Source: Paralichthys olivaceus (Eukaryota > Chordata > Actinopteri > Pleuronectiformes > Paralichthyidae). Taken from it: a stretch of DNA of 64,000 nt. Position numbers and translations under genes: made by a program. Positions 1 through 11,923 of this stretch are shown in pieces. The stretch's first letter is position 1. The number at the start of each line of letters is the position of its first letter. The stretch spans positions 19,601,501 to 19,665,500 of the forward strand of contig NC_091100.1 in NCBI RefSeq assembly GCF_024713975.1, read 5' to 3'. The notes beneath the pieces were generated by a model. It did no database searches. It worked only from the letters and a program-made list of their open reading frames with translations, and was not told where the DNA came from.

Positions 1-291
1 TTGTAAAAAGCTTCACCAGAGAGCTTTACACTATTTAATATCACTCGGAACACCACTCAAAGTCATTATGAAAACACATTTGGATTATGGCAAAATTGGG
101 TCCCCTTAATCACTTCTACACACTGGGGTCATTCCCAGACAGTCGTTTCATCCAGTTAAAAAGTAATTCAAGCTCTGCGCGCCGCTGAACACGAGTAAGT
201 ACTTCAAACGTCATCCAGTGGCAGCAACTTTGACTTGATTTTCCAAATTTTCTCACCGTAACAATTTTCTCAGGCGCTGGCATTGTGACAC

Positions 292-324
292 AACCACACA
301 TACACACACACACACACACACACA
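292..324. repeat. CA microsatellite
   Basis: Nearly pure alternating CA run, seen directly. It produces a spurious cysteine/valine-rich frame on the minus strand. Confidence 0.9.
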
Positions 325-819
325 TGCTCAGCAAATAATCACCGTGTGACTGAGCTGCTCCGAGTGACTGAAAGGTAGACAGACACCCCACCCCCACCCT
401 CACTCCGATGACCTAATTTTAATGGCACAGTACAGGACCGTTACTGTCCCTCTCACGCTGTCTTTCCATCAGACCAAATTCATTTCTAAGATGAGAGCTA
501 GAATAGAAATATGTCACAGACAGCTCTGCGTGTGAAATATAACACTAAGTTATACAAGATATACAAAAAATGTAAATTCACTGAGTCAGGAACATGACTA
601 CAAAACTCTTACGACTCCCCATTCAGAGAAAAATGTTTCCAATAATAGTCCATGATGAATAAAATGTATACGAGGGTTTATAGGTAACTGATGGCTTTAT
701 TTTATATATCATTTATTATCTATTGATGAGTTCTCTGATTGAAAAATGATATATCTTACTGTTGAATATCAATAAAGTCAAGCCAAGTCAAGCCATTGAA
801 TAAACCATCAAGTCTACAC

Positions 820-925
820 TGATAAATGTTAATAAGACATAAGTTAATTGTTAATAAGTGTTTTACAATAAAGTGGGCTGTTATAAATGTTAGTAAGTCA
901 TTGATAAATGTAATAAACCATCAGG
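820..925. repeat. Degenerate minisatellite
   Basis: Diverged repeats of a motif like GATAAATGTTAATAAG recur near 820, 880 and 900, alternating with AATAAACCATCA-type blocks. It resembles the AT-rich minisatellites common in fish intergenic DNA. Boundaries are approximate. Confidence 0.45.
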
Positions 926-963
926 TTTGATATTCTAAATGTCAGCCAGTGAGGTTATTGTAT

Positions 964-986
964 CATATATATATATATATATATAT
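964..986. repeat. AT microsatellite
   Basis: Uninterrupted AT dinucleotide run, seen directly. A similar TA run sits at 2839-2857. Confidence 0.9.
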
Positions 987-3589
987 CACCTGAGTCAGCT
1001 GGTTTTAGTTATCTGTAAATCACATATTGACCATGCACCAATGAAATCAGCATCAACTACAGTGAGCCACACTTTTGGCCTCCTCTTGTCTTGTAGATGA
1101 ACGCACATTATTTTATCTTTCTATGCACAAATTTTGTGTAGTGAAATCTGCTCAAATTAGCATTAATATATGATTCCATCATAGGAGAGCTGGTGGCAGT
1201 AGAATTAATAGGAGGTAACGTGGTACACACATGTTGCACAGAGGGTGGTAGGTGGAGGTTCAGTCGGGGCCCAACAGCAAATATCTGCCGTGGGACCTCA
1301 TTACAGGTTAATCCAGCCATGTAATAAGTTAATAATAAATGTGAACAATAATGTTATCTACGGGTTTACGTATATGGTATTACAGTTGTACATGAATGAA
1401 GGGTTTCCTCCAAACATCCAAGTCTGTAATCGTAAATTTGTTGAGAAATTCTGCTATCGACCACATATAGTCGATCTCTGAGGTCAGGGGTCAAATGCTC
1501 CAAAAAAATGTGGCTTGTTAAGGATGGTTTCCATTTTTATACCAGTCATTTTTGTCATTGTCGGTAAAATTTTCTTTTGAAGTAAGCAATGACAGCAAAG
1601 AATTTGAGTGTTCTACTTCCATTAGTAGAATGTATGTGATTAATGATGCGTGTCAAATTCACCAGGAACAAATTGTAACTTCCAGTGATGAAGCTGTGAG
1701 CCAGCGCACCCTTGAGCCAGTTCAAGGCAAGTAAGTGGTGTGGGGATGTGGTTGAAGGCACATTATGTGGTTCACCTTGTTGCAACAAAGCAGCAGTGCG
1801 TAATTACAACAGGTGGTTGAAGAGTTTTTCTTCCAAAAAAACCACTGAGGTTTGGGCGATGAGCGACACCGCTACCAGATGACACTGAGAACCACAACAT
1901 CCCACATTTTCTTTCCATCCAAACACACACTCACATACACACACACACACACAGTCTCATATTCTGCCCGTCTTCCTCTCTGGCTCTGTGTTTTCTCTTC
2001 CTCCATGGTGTCTACCTTTCCATTGGCTCTGCCTTATGCAAGAGTGTGTATTTTTATGTCTCACATTAGCTTGGGGGAATAATACCTCGCACTGAATGGT
2101 AGTCTGCTCTGGGGCCTTTTCAGACATTCAGTCACTTCTTTTCTAAGAATAACCATTGAGCATATTTGCCAAAAAGGTTCCTCTCTCACCAATATTTTGT
2201 TTTGTTTTTCACGGCGTCCTGCGATTACTGTTTTCGTACGTCACTCCGATACCAAAGCTTTTGTATGAGCAAACTGTGAGCCAAATGAGAAAAGCAGCAT
2301 TGGGAGTCCAAGAGAAAAGGCACAGAGTGGGGATCTGGGGCAAAACTTGGAACTGTGTCAACTCTTCTCAAACTCATTAGGAGGCCAGAAACGCTGGTCA
2401 CTAGAGAATCTCAGGGGTGAGGCAGCAGACAGTTAGGTATGTGAAAAACTAGAATAAAAAATGATAGCTTTTGATCGTGTTTCAGAAGGAACCTTTCATG
2501 TACAGTCTGGAGAATTTTAGTCCAACCTGTCTGACAGGTCACCTTAACCAAATGCCATTTGGGTTTGCAGAGATGAAATTGTTTCTAAATTGTAAGTGGC
2601 TGCTGTGGACTGTAATGAAGTCAAAGAGATGTATCGACTCTGTAGTACTAAAACAAATGTTCTCTGTCACGTTTTCTACATCGGTAAATGACTGCAGGGC
2701 AAGTACGGCATGTGAGATGATGTTGTATGCAAGGGAACAGTTCAAAATTTAGTGAGACTATAGTGGAGCTTCCATTGTAAACCTTTCTGATTAGAAAGGG
2801 CTTGTAGCTTGTCCTGTGCTGCGGAGCTACTTCAGAGTTATATATATATATATATATCTACAATATACTGTCACTTTTTTATTGCTTGTGTGCTGGACAA
2901 TGTGTGCAGAGCTTTTTATTAACAGACGAGGTGCAAAGTGAAGAGAGAAAACCAGTTTTATCTGCAATGAAAATTACATTGCATGTTGAATCTCTTAACC
3001 AATCGACATAATGTTCTGACCCAAGTTCACAACTTTTCAAATGAAAAGTTCTGCAATTCTGCTCAGTTTAACGCGTTACAGAAACAAAACGAATATTGTG
3101 CTTGTAGTATGTGTTTTTTGACTTTTTTTGTTGTTGCCATGACAAAGATCGGTACCCAGTACACCCCTGAATGTCTGTGTCTGTCTGATATTGTGAAATA
3201 AAGATAATCAAATGATGTATTTTAAAACGTATTTTTAACTAATTTGTCAAAATCATATCAAACTCGGCACTGCACTCTCTCTGCAATCTACAATAGAAAT
3301 GCCAAAGGTGAAGCCGATTAGATCAATGCGTTCCATATACAGATAGATAGAGACATTTGTGGAATTAGTAGGTAGATACACTGATTGGCTTTGCTGCCAA
3401 GAGTTAGGTGAGAGTATAGCTTGTCAACAGCTGGTTGGCTTAGTTTAGCATAAAGACAAGGGAAACAAGGGAAAAACACTATTATTATAACGTCTATTAT
3501 TCTCCTATTTTGTAAAATATGCCCAAGAGCACCTTATATGTTCAATAATCATTATTGCATATCAAACCAAAACTTTAAATGTACATGTT

Positions 3590-3770
3590 GTGGGGAATAC
3601 CAGTAGCTCACCTGGTTTAGTGCATATCATTTATCAAAGCTGAAGCATTACTGCTGCGATCTGGGTTCAAATCTGGTCCAGGCCTGTCTGCTGCTTGTCA
3701 TCCCCTCCCTCTCTTCCCTCCTGATCTACACTGTAGCTGTCAAAAATGAAAAGAGCCAGAAAAAGACATG
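3590..3770 (+). mobile_element. tRNA-derived SINE
   Basis: The element has split pol III promoter boxes: box A TAGCTCACCTGG at 3604-3615 and box B GGTTCAAATCT at 3664-3674, spaced as in tRNA genes. A CT-rich body follows (tgtcatcccctccctctctt) and then a tail of the ...gtcaaaaatgaaaa... type. This order is that of a widespread teleost SINE whose head derives from a tRNA. It has no cloverleaf of its own and is not a functional tRNA gene. Ends are approximate and no target-site duplication was established. Confidence 0.7.
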
Positions 3771-6500
3771 TTGTGCTTTTACCGAGGGTCATGTGTGGGA
3801 TTATTAATCGGCTGTTTTCAGTGATTTCCTACAGTCAAGACACCCACATGACGTTGCCAGGCAACCAGCATAGATTTACACATACGCCAATGATCTCAAT
3901 CTCCTCATCTAACCCTCATCTAAGCCCTTTTTTCCAAAACCGCCACACTATTCCTAAAATAAAGGCAGGAAATAAAGGTCAGGTAAGGTACAAGGGGATT
4001 TTGGGTATTAGTATAATGGCACCTTTTCAACGAAATCAATACAGTTCTTTGATCAGGAACATCTCTCTTATCTCACTTTTATTAAAACTATTCACTCTCT
4101 TCACATTGACTGTCATGCAAATAATATATAATAATAATTATGATTTTGTAGAATTATCAAGCCATTCACTTACAGACCATTTTTGTGCTGTTTCGCCTTA
4201 AAAATAAGAGCAAAAACTGTTTCATATGTTTGCTTTCGTTCATCATCATCAACATCAGTCACTGAAATAGTCATAACTTCTTTACAAGTTGTTTGAATTC
4301 TTCTGAAATTCATCCCCCTACTGTCAACATACTGTAGGCAGCTTTCCTAACAATAAAAACACATGACCTCTGACATGTCTGGTCTTGGCTGACCTGACCC
4401 CAAGGCCACGACAAGGACACAAGCTGGCAAGTACGTTAGGGAGAAAAAAAACACCATCTTGCAATAAAACAGTGTTGTGCTTACCAAAATAAGAGACGGT
4501 TTGCAGAGGGAATGTCAGCAGATGAACATCTAAGTGAACACGTTTGTTTCATTCGTCTGCATCATGTGGTTTTAATCAAGCAGTGATACAAGTTGGCAGT
4601 TAAGATTTCTGTCAAACTCCTGAACTGACATGAGTCACAGGATCTTCATTCATCCAATTCTGAGCTGACAGGACAAAAATAAACATTTCTGCTCACTAAT
4701 GTGTGAATTGAACTCCCAAACCTAAAAGAGGGTTTGAAATGTGAGCTATGTTCAGTAGATCATCAAATCAGGTTTAAATATACAGAGACCGACTATAACT
4801 CCATGTTTCCTCTGCTTCTTAATCAAATTGTATTTAGATTACTGGTAGGTGAACTAATTAGTAGGTTAAACAAGGACTTTTTATGAGTCATTGTGTTGTC
4901 TTCATAAAAAAAAGAGAAAAAAACCCACTCATAAGCTTTAATTATCATCCATGTGGATTTCATATCAGCATGTGATCGGTGCTTCACAGGGGTCAAAATA
5001 TGAAAGAACAAAGTGCTGAATTGTTCCAGGTGGCAAAATCACTTGTTGCCGTGTCCCACTGGAACTAATAAGGCAGGTCCATTTTCACCCCCTAAATCCC
5101 CTGCATTGGCTAAAATGACTGATTTACAGCTAAGACATTAAAACATGGACCAAACTCACATTATGCACATGCACACACATATACACACACGCACACACCA
5201 CAAAGCTTTCTGATACTGTTCACACAGAGAACATGGGCCTGCGTCTCTGTGGCCTCACAGGTAAAAGACTCCAAGGCCAATAATTGGTTTTGGCTCGTTG
5301 GGACGATAATCAGATTTGAGGTTTGGAGTCAGTAAACCTACACTGTAGATTGGAGTTTCTATTCTGATTTAAAGTGCAGGTATCAAGGCATTGGTGACGT
5401 CTATAAGGAGTTTCACTTGTGGTGTCAGGGGGACAGAGGAGATTTAGACGGCAGAGCCCGATTCTTTTTTTTTCTTGTGTGTTCAGTTTTAGCCAATTCA
5501 ATCAAAATGCAATTTCTCAACGTGTGAAAGACACTTTTAATGCTCATTTCATTGATGAACAGTGAAATTATACTTTCTTTTAATGTTGTTCTTTTATGGG
5601 GGAGAGTAGCAACTGGTTCACCTTTCCATTAATATCTCCTCACTCATTAAAGATACTGAAACAAAATTTTATTCGAAAAATCTATTGCAAACCTATTACA
5701 AAGTTACAAAACCAAACAGAAAAACACAGGTGAGAAATGTATAATGTTAGCTGTGAGCATGTGTAGATGATTTTCATTTCAGGTTATGAAAAGTAAAAGT
5801 AATTGCTACTTCAAAATCTTTATTCACACAACCACCCACCTTCCTCCCTATCAGACAAAAGTCATGTTCCCTTGAAGGAAACCCTGCCGCTGTGTTGTTG
5901 CAAAGAATAATTACAATATAATCGCATGATGTAGTGTACGAATCCATGCTGTGAAAGTAGTGCACCAGGCCCAGGACACACTTTTCAAAAATTCAGACCC
6001 AGAGAAGTTTGGAAGAGTGCTTGTGAGTGAGAGAGCATTTGTATCCAAGGCAAAGGGCTTTGGATGTTATGTGAAAACCATTTTGTGTCATGTGTTCACA
6101 TGGAATACATATTACTTACATATGTAGGATGAAAAAGTACATCAAGGTCCGTCCCGGGAGACCACCAAACAATCTCTAACCTGCAGTCAGGGAATAAGTT
6201 AATGTAACTGTAGATTTGCTTAAGTACATGCCAGGGAGTTTTTCCATGTGGATGTCTGTGGTTATAGAAAAAAACAAGTGCACTGAGATTTTACGTGTAT
6301 GAAGATACTGTAATATAACCTAATGGCATGTGATGAATAGGATGAATGTGTTTGATTGTGATTAAATGCTTGGTAAAAGTTTTGTAACATTTTCGAAGAC
6401 ATTAGAATTTTTTCTATGAGCAAGGAATTAACCTGATAATTTTACAGATTAACTCTTCTTTCCTTCTATACGTTGTTAAATTATATACAGTCAAATGATG

Positions 6501-7303
6501 AATGCTGTGTTTATGGGTTTGCAAGCAAATAGGTGAAGGCACAATGTTTAAACAAGTATTCAGTTTCAAATTGGCTCCAGCCAGGACGCTCCGCCTGCTC
6601 TCGCCGAGGATATTGACTTTCCCGCAAGTTAAAGTATTTAAATGTGGAGGGAGACAGATGCTGTATGTGGACTGGTGGCGACCACAAGAAACACACGTGT
6701 GGGCAGAAGGTTGATGTTGGGAGTTTTACTATCTGCGCATCTTATAGAGAGACATCAGCTGTGCCACCACTGCTTTAACTGCACAGAAAACAAATCAGTC
6801 CGCGCTGTCACTCATGGAGTCCATTCAACTTTTTCTTTTTTTAATTTTAATCACTTATTTTTAGGGAATCCCCAGTGCGCATTTTACCGCTGATGCGTAA
6901 AGACCCGTGCGTAAAAATAAAAAAACAGCCGCTCTGCTGCGTCAGAGAAAGTCAGAGATGGTTTATTTCTCTAATCAAGACTTTCATTTTCAGTGAGTGA
7001 TTGACACGAAGGGATTTAGCGGAGCTGGTGACAACGACACTTTCTCCGGACTCTCGGTGAGGATTGGCACCGCAGCGCCTTTTAAATCTCCAGGACCAGC
7101 AAAGTGGAGAGTGGACCCTTTTTTCACCCGCATGGGACCCTGTCAGTTTCGGATCTCTTAATTGTCACGGCTATCGCCTTCTATGTGTAACAAGAGGGAC
7201 ATCAATCTGGGCTGAAATCCCCATCAGGAGGAACTGTATTTCCGAGAGCTTCTAGCAGCGAATCAGTGGAGTATTCATGAAGCAATATTTGAACTATTAC
7301 AAG
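6501..7303 (+). promoter_or_regulatory. fgf8: fgf8 proximal promoter and 5' UTR region
   Basis: This is the stretch before the fgf8 start codon, and base composition becomes more GC- and CpG-rich from about 6560. A TATTTAAAT-like element lies near 6630. The transcription start cannot be placed from sequence alone. An in-frame stop (TAG, 7253-7255) precedes the coding frame. Between it and the chosen start there is one extra in-frame ATG at 7277, in weak context (T at -3). Confidence 0.4.
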
Positions 7304-10300
7304 ATGAGGCTGAGAACATCGAGGTTAGGTTATCTGTAAGTAAAGAGGTGTCACTGTAATATAGTTGGTTATATGTAACTCAATGGATTCCAGAAACAGG
7401 TTATTAATTTTCCCCATTTTCTCTCCTCTATAGGTTACTTCAGTTCACGGCGCTTTGCTTTTACGCACAGGTAACTCACATTCTCACCTCAATAAAAACA
7501 CAGCACTAATGTTGCGTAAAGTTCTGCAGTTAACAAAGTAAAAGTTCACAGATATTCAGGCGCCTTGCATGGAAGTGAGCACTCCACCGTCTCTACATCT
7601 GCGACAGGCTGCAATAACAATGAAAACATTTTATTATGAGCGCTATGGCAATTGGCAACAATTCAAACATCTTGAAAAGAGGTAAGCTCCAGCCTAAAAA
7701 AAGTAATTGTTAAAACACATGTGGATGGAGAGACGCTGAAATGAGAAAAAAAAGAGAAATCAAGAAAGGGCGAAAGATCATCGGTGTTGAGTGCTGTGAT
7801 AAATGAACCGGCTGGGTGAATTAACAAATAAACCAAATCAAAGGAAAATCAAAGACATTGTGGTGAGAATCCACAATGCCCTTTAAAAGATGGTGGGAAA
7901 AAAGAAGCGGGCTGAATTGTTTAAATATGATGAATGACTTAATGAACTGTGGGACAGCGGGGCCCTGGCTCTTTGACTGGCAAGCTTTAGTCTCCTCACG
8001 GTTAATATTCAGATTTCCGCAGTGCAATTCCTAGCGACTACTCCTGACATGTGTTTCCCATATCGTCCGACAGAGCTCTGTGCAGTCACCCCCTAATTTC
8101 AAGCACCATGTCACCGAGCAGAGCCGCCTGTCGGACCGCATGAGCCGCCGGCTGACCCGCACCTACCAGCTGTACAGCCGCACCAGCGGGAAACACGTCC
8201 AGGTCCTGGCCAACAAGAGGGTCAACGCCAACGGGGACGACGGAGCGGTGCACGGTAAGATGGAGGATCCATTACATTCAGAAAACAGCCACATGCCAAT
8301 TAAATGTGAGAGACGTCAAATATCGCGAGAAACTTTTTCTTCTAAAGGTATCCATGGTTAATCATCCCAGCAGGAGGTGTCTTTATTTACACAATTTAAA
8401 TATGATTATCCAGTTTAATGAGCATGTGTCAATAAAACACCATATGAAGCTGCAGGAGGCAGGAAGTAAAACGTACAATAAATGTAAAAACATTTTTAAG
8501 CTAGGTTACCTTTTAACAAGTACCCCAGTGTATTCATGCAGTTCATGTATTTAAGTACATATTTAAATATAGGCTATAAATCAAAATAGACTGAGTATGT
8601 TGTGGAATCGTACATATCAAGTAAATCACTTTTACAGCAGCGACCGGAAGTTAAACACGCAAAATATTGTGAGAATCAATGTATTGGAATTAACTTTTTT
8701 ATTTATTTGTATTTTATTAAGCGAGGCTACTTGTGAAAAGTAGCCTAGTTTAAGCCTCCCTGCATATTCATTACCAAAATAGAATGAGCATGCAGCTAAA
8801 TAAAGGTCTACATAGGTGAATTAAAACACTATGAGAAGCGACAAGAAGCAAAATCCGCAAAATATCACTAGAATGTATGTGACTTTTTAACATTTTAAAG
8901 CCAGGCTCCTTTTGGCCTAGCATAACATTCCCTGCAGGTGGCAAATGTTATTACACAATTCACATATAAAAATCAAATACAATAACAAAATGTGGTTGAA
9001 TTAAGGTCCACTTATGTCAATCCAAAATGTTACCTAAAAAATTATGAAAACACGCAAAATATTGTGAGAATGACTTGTAATAAAAACAACAACAACATTG
9101 TAAAGCGTGGCTAATTGTTAAAAAGTAGCAGCTACATGCTCATTTTTATATTTAAATATCAAATAGAGTTAGTATGTTGCTGAATAAAGGTCAGCGTATC
9201 TAATCTTTAATGTCAGTTAAAACACAACGAGAGACAGTGGGACACAGGAAGTGACACAGTTAAAATATCGTGAGAATATGTCGTCTTATTAACTTTTTGA
9301 GCATGGCTACTTTTTTACGCAGGTGGAGTATTCAATTACGTCATTTAAATATAAATATCAAATAATTGCGCATGTTGCTGAATAAATTTCCACATATGTG
9401 AATTCATTCAGGAAACAAATTTTTTTTTATCATCTCTCAAACAACGAAGCAACTTTACCTCTTGAAGCCCCCTGTGGGCCGTGTCCAGGTCCATGAAAAC
9501 GTGATGACAGCTAAAGGCCGTCGTGTCTTACATTTCAATGCTTTTAAACCTCAGGAAAACAGTAAAAAAATACTAAAGATGTTCACCTTACAAACACAGG
9601 AATAGTTTAAACTCAATGGTGCACGGTGCGGTGTTGAAAAGCAATATAAATTATGTCGTTTTTCTGGCAGCCTGTAGGAAAATAGTTGGAGCCAGGAGAA
9701 ACAGAGGTGGAAACTGTAAACAGAGTTAGTGGCATCAGTGTTGCCATCTTTTATGGTCTTATGAAGGTAATTTATTTCTTTCGTGTGTTGGTGGTCCAGA
9801 AAGTCATTGACACCTGTTAGGATGGACTTTTCTTTACTTCTCACAGGAAAATTGTCTTAAACTTAGAGGGAGCAGAATTCCTGTCACCAAAGGATTTTTG
9901 GTGCGTCTCGCCATCTTTCCACCGCAGCCACCATCCATCCATCCACTCCTCTGTGCCTGCTGCCCGCCTGCTTTTTTGAAGGGGGTTTTTATGAGGAATT
10001 TTCATTGCTTTACAACTCAATGTATGACTCAATTTATAAGGAGCTGCGGTGAAGTCAGCATCTTCACTTTATACCTTTTCCTCTCCTGTGTGCTCTTTTG
10101 TCTTTTAAATTTCCCTGCCTACGCACACTCACACACACTCATACACACAGAGTCAATCATGCACACACTGGCTGCACATCCTAAGTGGGTGTCACTCTTG
10201 TAACTGGCCCAAATCTGACCGCTGCTCTGTGCTTGTGGCTGTGTCCCCGACCACAGTATTCTCACTCTCCTTTATCCCCAGTCTGAAATGTAGCGCAGCA

Positions 10301-11210
10301 CAGCATTTACCGACATCCAACAACAATCACGCCGTGAGAAAATCACTATCATTTAGTGCTATTTTGGAAGGCTTGCATGCTTTGTTAAAAGGTGGCTGCC
10401 GGTTCATGAAGTCTAAAAGTTTTTGTCTGGATTCTGGTTCCCTGGTCATGATCTTGTCAAAACGATTTCATGCCGTTTAATGATGACTTGATGTAAATCA
10501 AGTTCACTGCAGCTTCGACTGCACATGAATAATACATTCAGAGGAAAAGTCTCACACACACTGCAACATGATAATCTGAATGCCTGCACCGTGTCACAAC
10601 TGTGTCATCTTATTATTTCTGATCTCTTTTGTCCATGCAGCTAAACTGGAGGTGGAGACGGACTCTTTTGGAAGTCGTGTTCGTATAAGAGGGGTGAAGA
10701 CAGGATATTACATATGCATGAACAAGCGGGGGAAGCTGATTGGCAAGGTAATCTGGAATTCATATTTTACAATTTTCTCTTTCTTGGAAATGTTATTGAG
10801 CAGGTTTTAAAGGGCTTTTGATTGTCTGGAAATAAAGACTAACGTCTCTGCTTCCTGGAAATTGTCTGAATTATCTATACTGTCTCACTATCGCCCCTCT
10901 TTTGCCTTTGCAGCGGAAAGGACGAGGCAAAGACTGCATCTTCACTGAGATTGTTCTGGAAAACAACTACACGGCCCTCCAGAACGCCAAGTATGAGGGC
11001 TGGTATATGGCTTTCACACGCAAGGGCCGCCCAAGGAAGGCCTCCAAGACCAAGCAGCATCAGAGGGAGGCCCACTTCATGAAGCGTCTACCCAGGGGGC
11101 ATTTGCTGAGTGAGAGGAGGCCGTTTGATGTCCTTCCTCTCCCTGTCCCCGTGCACCCTTTGAGCAGGCGGACTAAACATTCCCATCAACAGCGCTCAGG
11201 GGGCCGTTGA
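7304..11210 (+). CDS. fgf8: Fibroblast growth factor 8 (probably the fgf8b paralogue)
   Basis: Secreted FGF8-subfamily ligand that signals through FGF receptors with heparan sulfate. Coding exons: 7304-7335, 7434-7470, 8074-8254, 10641-10747, 10914-11210. Phases join cleanly to 217 residues, close to the usual length of about 210. The first two exons encode a hydrophobic signal peptide ([11 protein letters not shown]..., then [12 protein letters not shown]). Exon 3 carries SPPNF and [20 protein letters not shown]. The beta-trefoil core has [10 protein letters not shown]-like, [13 protein letters not shown] and [20 protein letters not shown] (NYT glycosylation sequon), ending in [16 protein letters not shown]. 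The basic tail is unusually proline-rich ([10 protein letters not shown]). The start at 7304 has A at -3. [10 protein letters not shown] and the absence of fbxw4 next door favour the b paralogue over fgf8a, but that is inference. FGF17 fits less well by C-terminus. Convergent with dpcd. Confidence 0.95.
8255..10640 (+). other. fgf8: fgf8 intron 3
   Basis: The largest fgf8 intron, with GTAAGA donor and TGCAG acceptor. Roughly 8300-9420 is a degenerate tandem array (own entry). The stretch 9440-10050 is non-repetitive and could contain regulatory sequence, but I cannot show constraint. No exon is supported inside. Confidence 0.7.
8300..9420. repeat. Degenerate tandem array, period about 200 bp, about six units
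   Basis: A block of the form cgcaaaatattgtgagaat ... agcgtggctact ... gcaggtgg ... atttaaatat(a)aatatcaaata ... gcatgttgctgaataaaggt ... acatatgtgaatt ... aaaacac recurs in the same order and orientation. The GAGAAT-type anchor occurs at 8327 (gagaaa), 8671, 8869 (tagaat), 9066 and 9272, with a very decayed copy near 8484. Spacings are 157, 187, 198, 197 and 206. Units are diverged, so the array is old. No coding capacity is seen. Confidence 0.75.
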
Positions 11211-11785
11211 GGACTGAAACCACTGAGGGAGAACTGTGGATGAACCAGCACGAGAACCACTAAAAGAAAAAAACAAGTGATCCCAGCAAAATCAACTTTT
11301 ACAGTCAAGTGCCCATACACTTTTTGCCTCATTTTGTGGACTTATTATGTAATACTTTGTACTGGATTGTGTGTAAACAATCTAATATCTAATCTGCTAG
11401 TTATTTCCAATTCAGTCAGACTTTAGGAAAGTTTTTTTCTCTTATTAAATCAGGGGGCATTTAAAGGACTGAAGAGCTCAACTACATTGACATGAATGAA
11501 AACCTTTGGTTAGAAGTTCACCAGCTCAGCAACAAAGAATGTTTGAAAAGAGAAATGAGTACAATGCAGCTAGACACGGCAGCTATCTGTGGATTTTCTT
11601 GTGGTCACAGCATCTGAGTCTCAGTTGACATGCTATCTTGCCTTTAGGAGGAGTTTGGAGAATTTTAACCTGTTTTTTTTCTACACATATAAATATATTT
11701 TTACTGTAAAAATGTAAATTGCGTCAAATGATGGAAATATTTATTGTAGAGTGTATATTAAAACCACTAAAGAATCAGTTCACAT
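11211..11785 (+). other. fgf8: fgf8 3' UTR
   Basis: AT-rich stretch after the fgf8 stop with a candidate ATTAAA polyadenylation signal at 11757-11762, shortly after several TTTATTG and TATATTTTTA stretches. The exact cleavage site is not determinable. Confidence 0.5.
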
Positions 11786-11892
11786 GCTGCGTGGCTTTTC
11801 TCTTGTGTAGTTGTTTTTGGATGGAGCATACAATGCTGGTTGCCCTAAAAAAAGAACAAAAAAGACCTGTTGCCTTTTTTCTCCTCCTCCTC

Positions 11893-11923
<31 letters not shown>

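Larger units (their letters stand above)
1..6500. other. Gene-free 5' flank of fgf8
   Basis: I see no supportable exon here. Open frames are short, lack conserved motifs and mostly come from low-complexity sequence. The stretch holds CA repeats (292-324, 1921-1953, 5162-5200), two short AT runs (964-986, 2839-2857), a degenerate minisatellite (about 820-925) and a tRNA-derived SINE (about 3590-3770), listed separately. Upstream flanks of fgf8 genes are known to carry long-range enhancers, so conserved non-coding elements may be hidden here, but one sequence alone cannot show that. Confidence 0.6.

Noticed and set aside
3590-3770. Functional tRNA gene
   Set aside because: A and B boxes are present, but there is no cloverleaf pairing or terminator, and a SINE body follows.
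3746-4201. 151-codon frame upstream of fgf8
   Set aside because: It begins inside the SINE tail and runs through AT-rich DNA, with no homology I recognise.
8300-9420. CRISPR-like array
   Set aside because: Repeats are long and diverged, lack unique spacers of fixed size, and lie in a vertebrate intron.
7304-11210. fgf17 or fgf18 rather than fgf8
   Set aside because: The N-terminus [11 protein letters not shown]..., the exon 3 sequence and the poll/dpcd neighbourhood fit fgf8. FGF17 and FGF18 lie in other synteny groups and have different tails.
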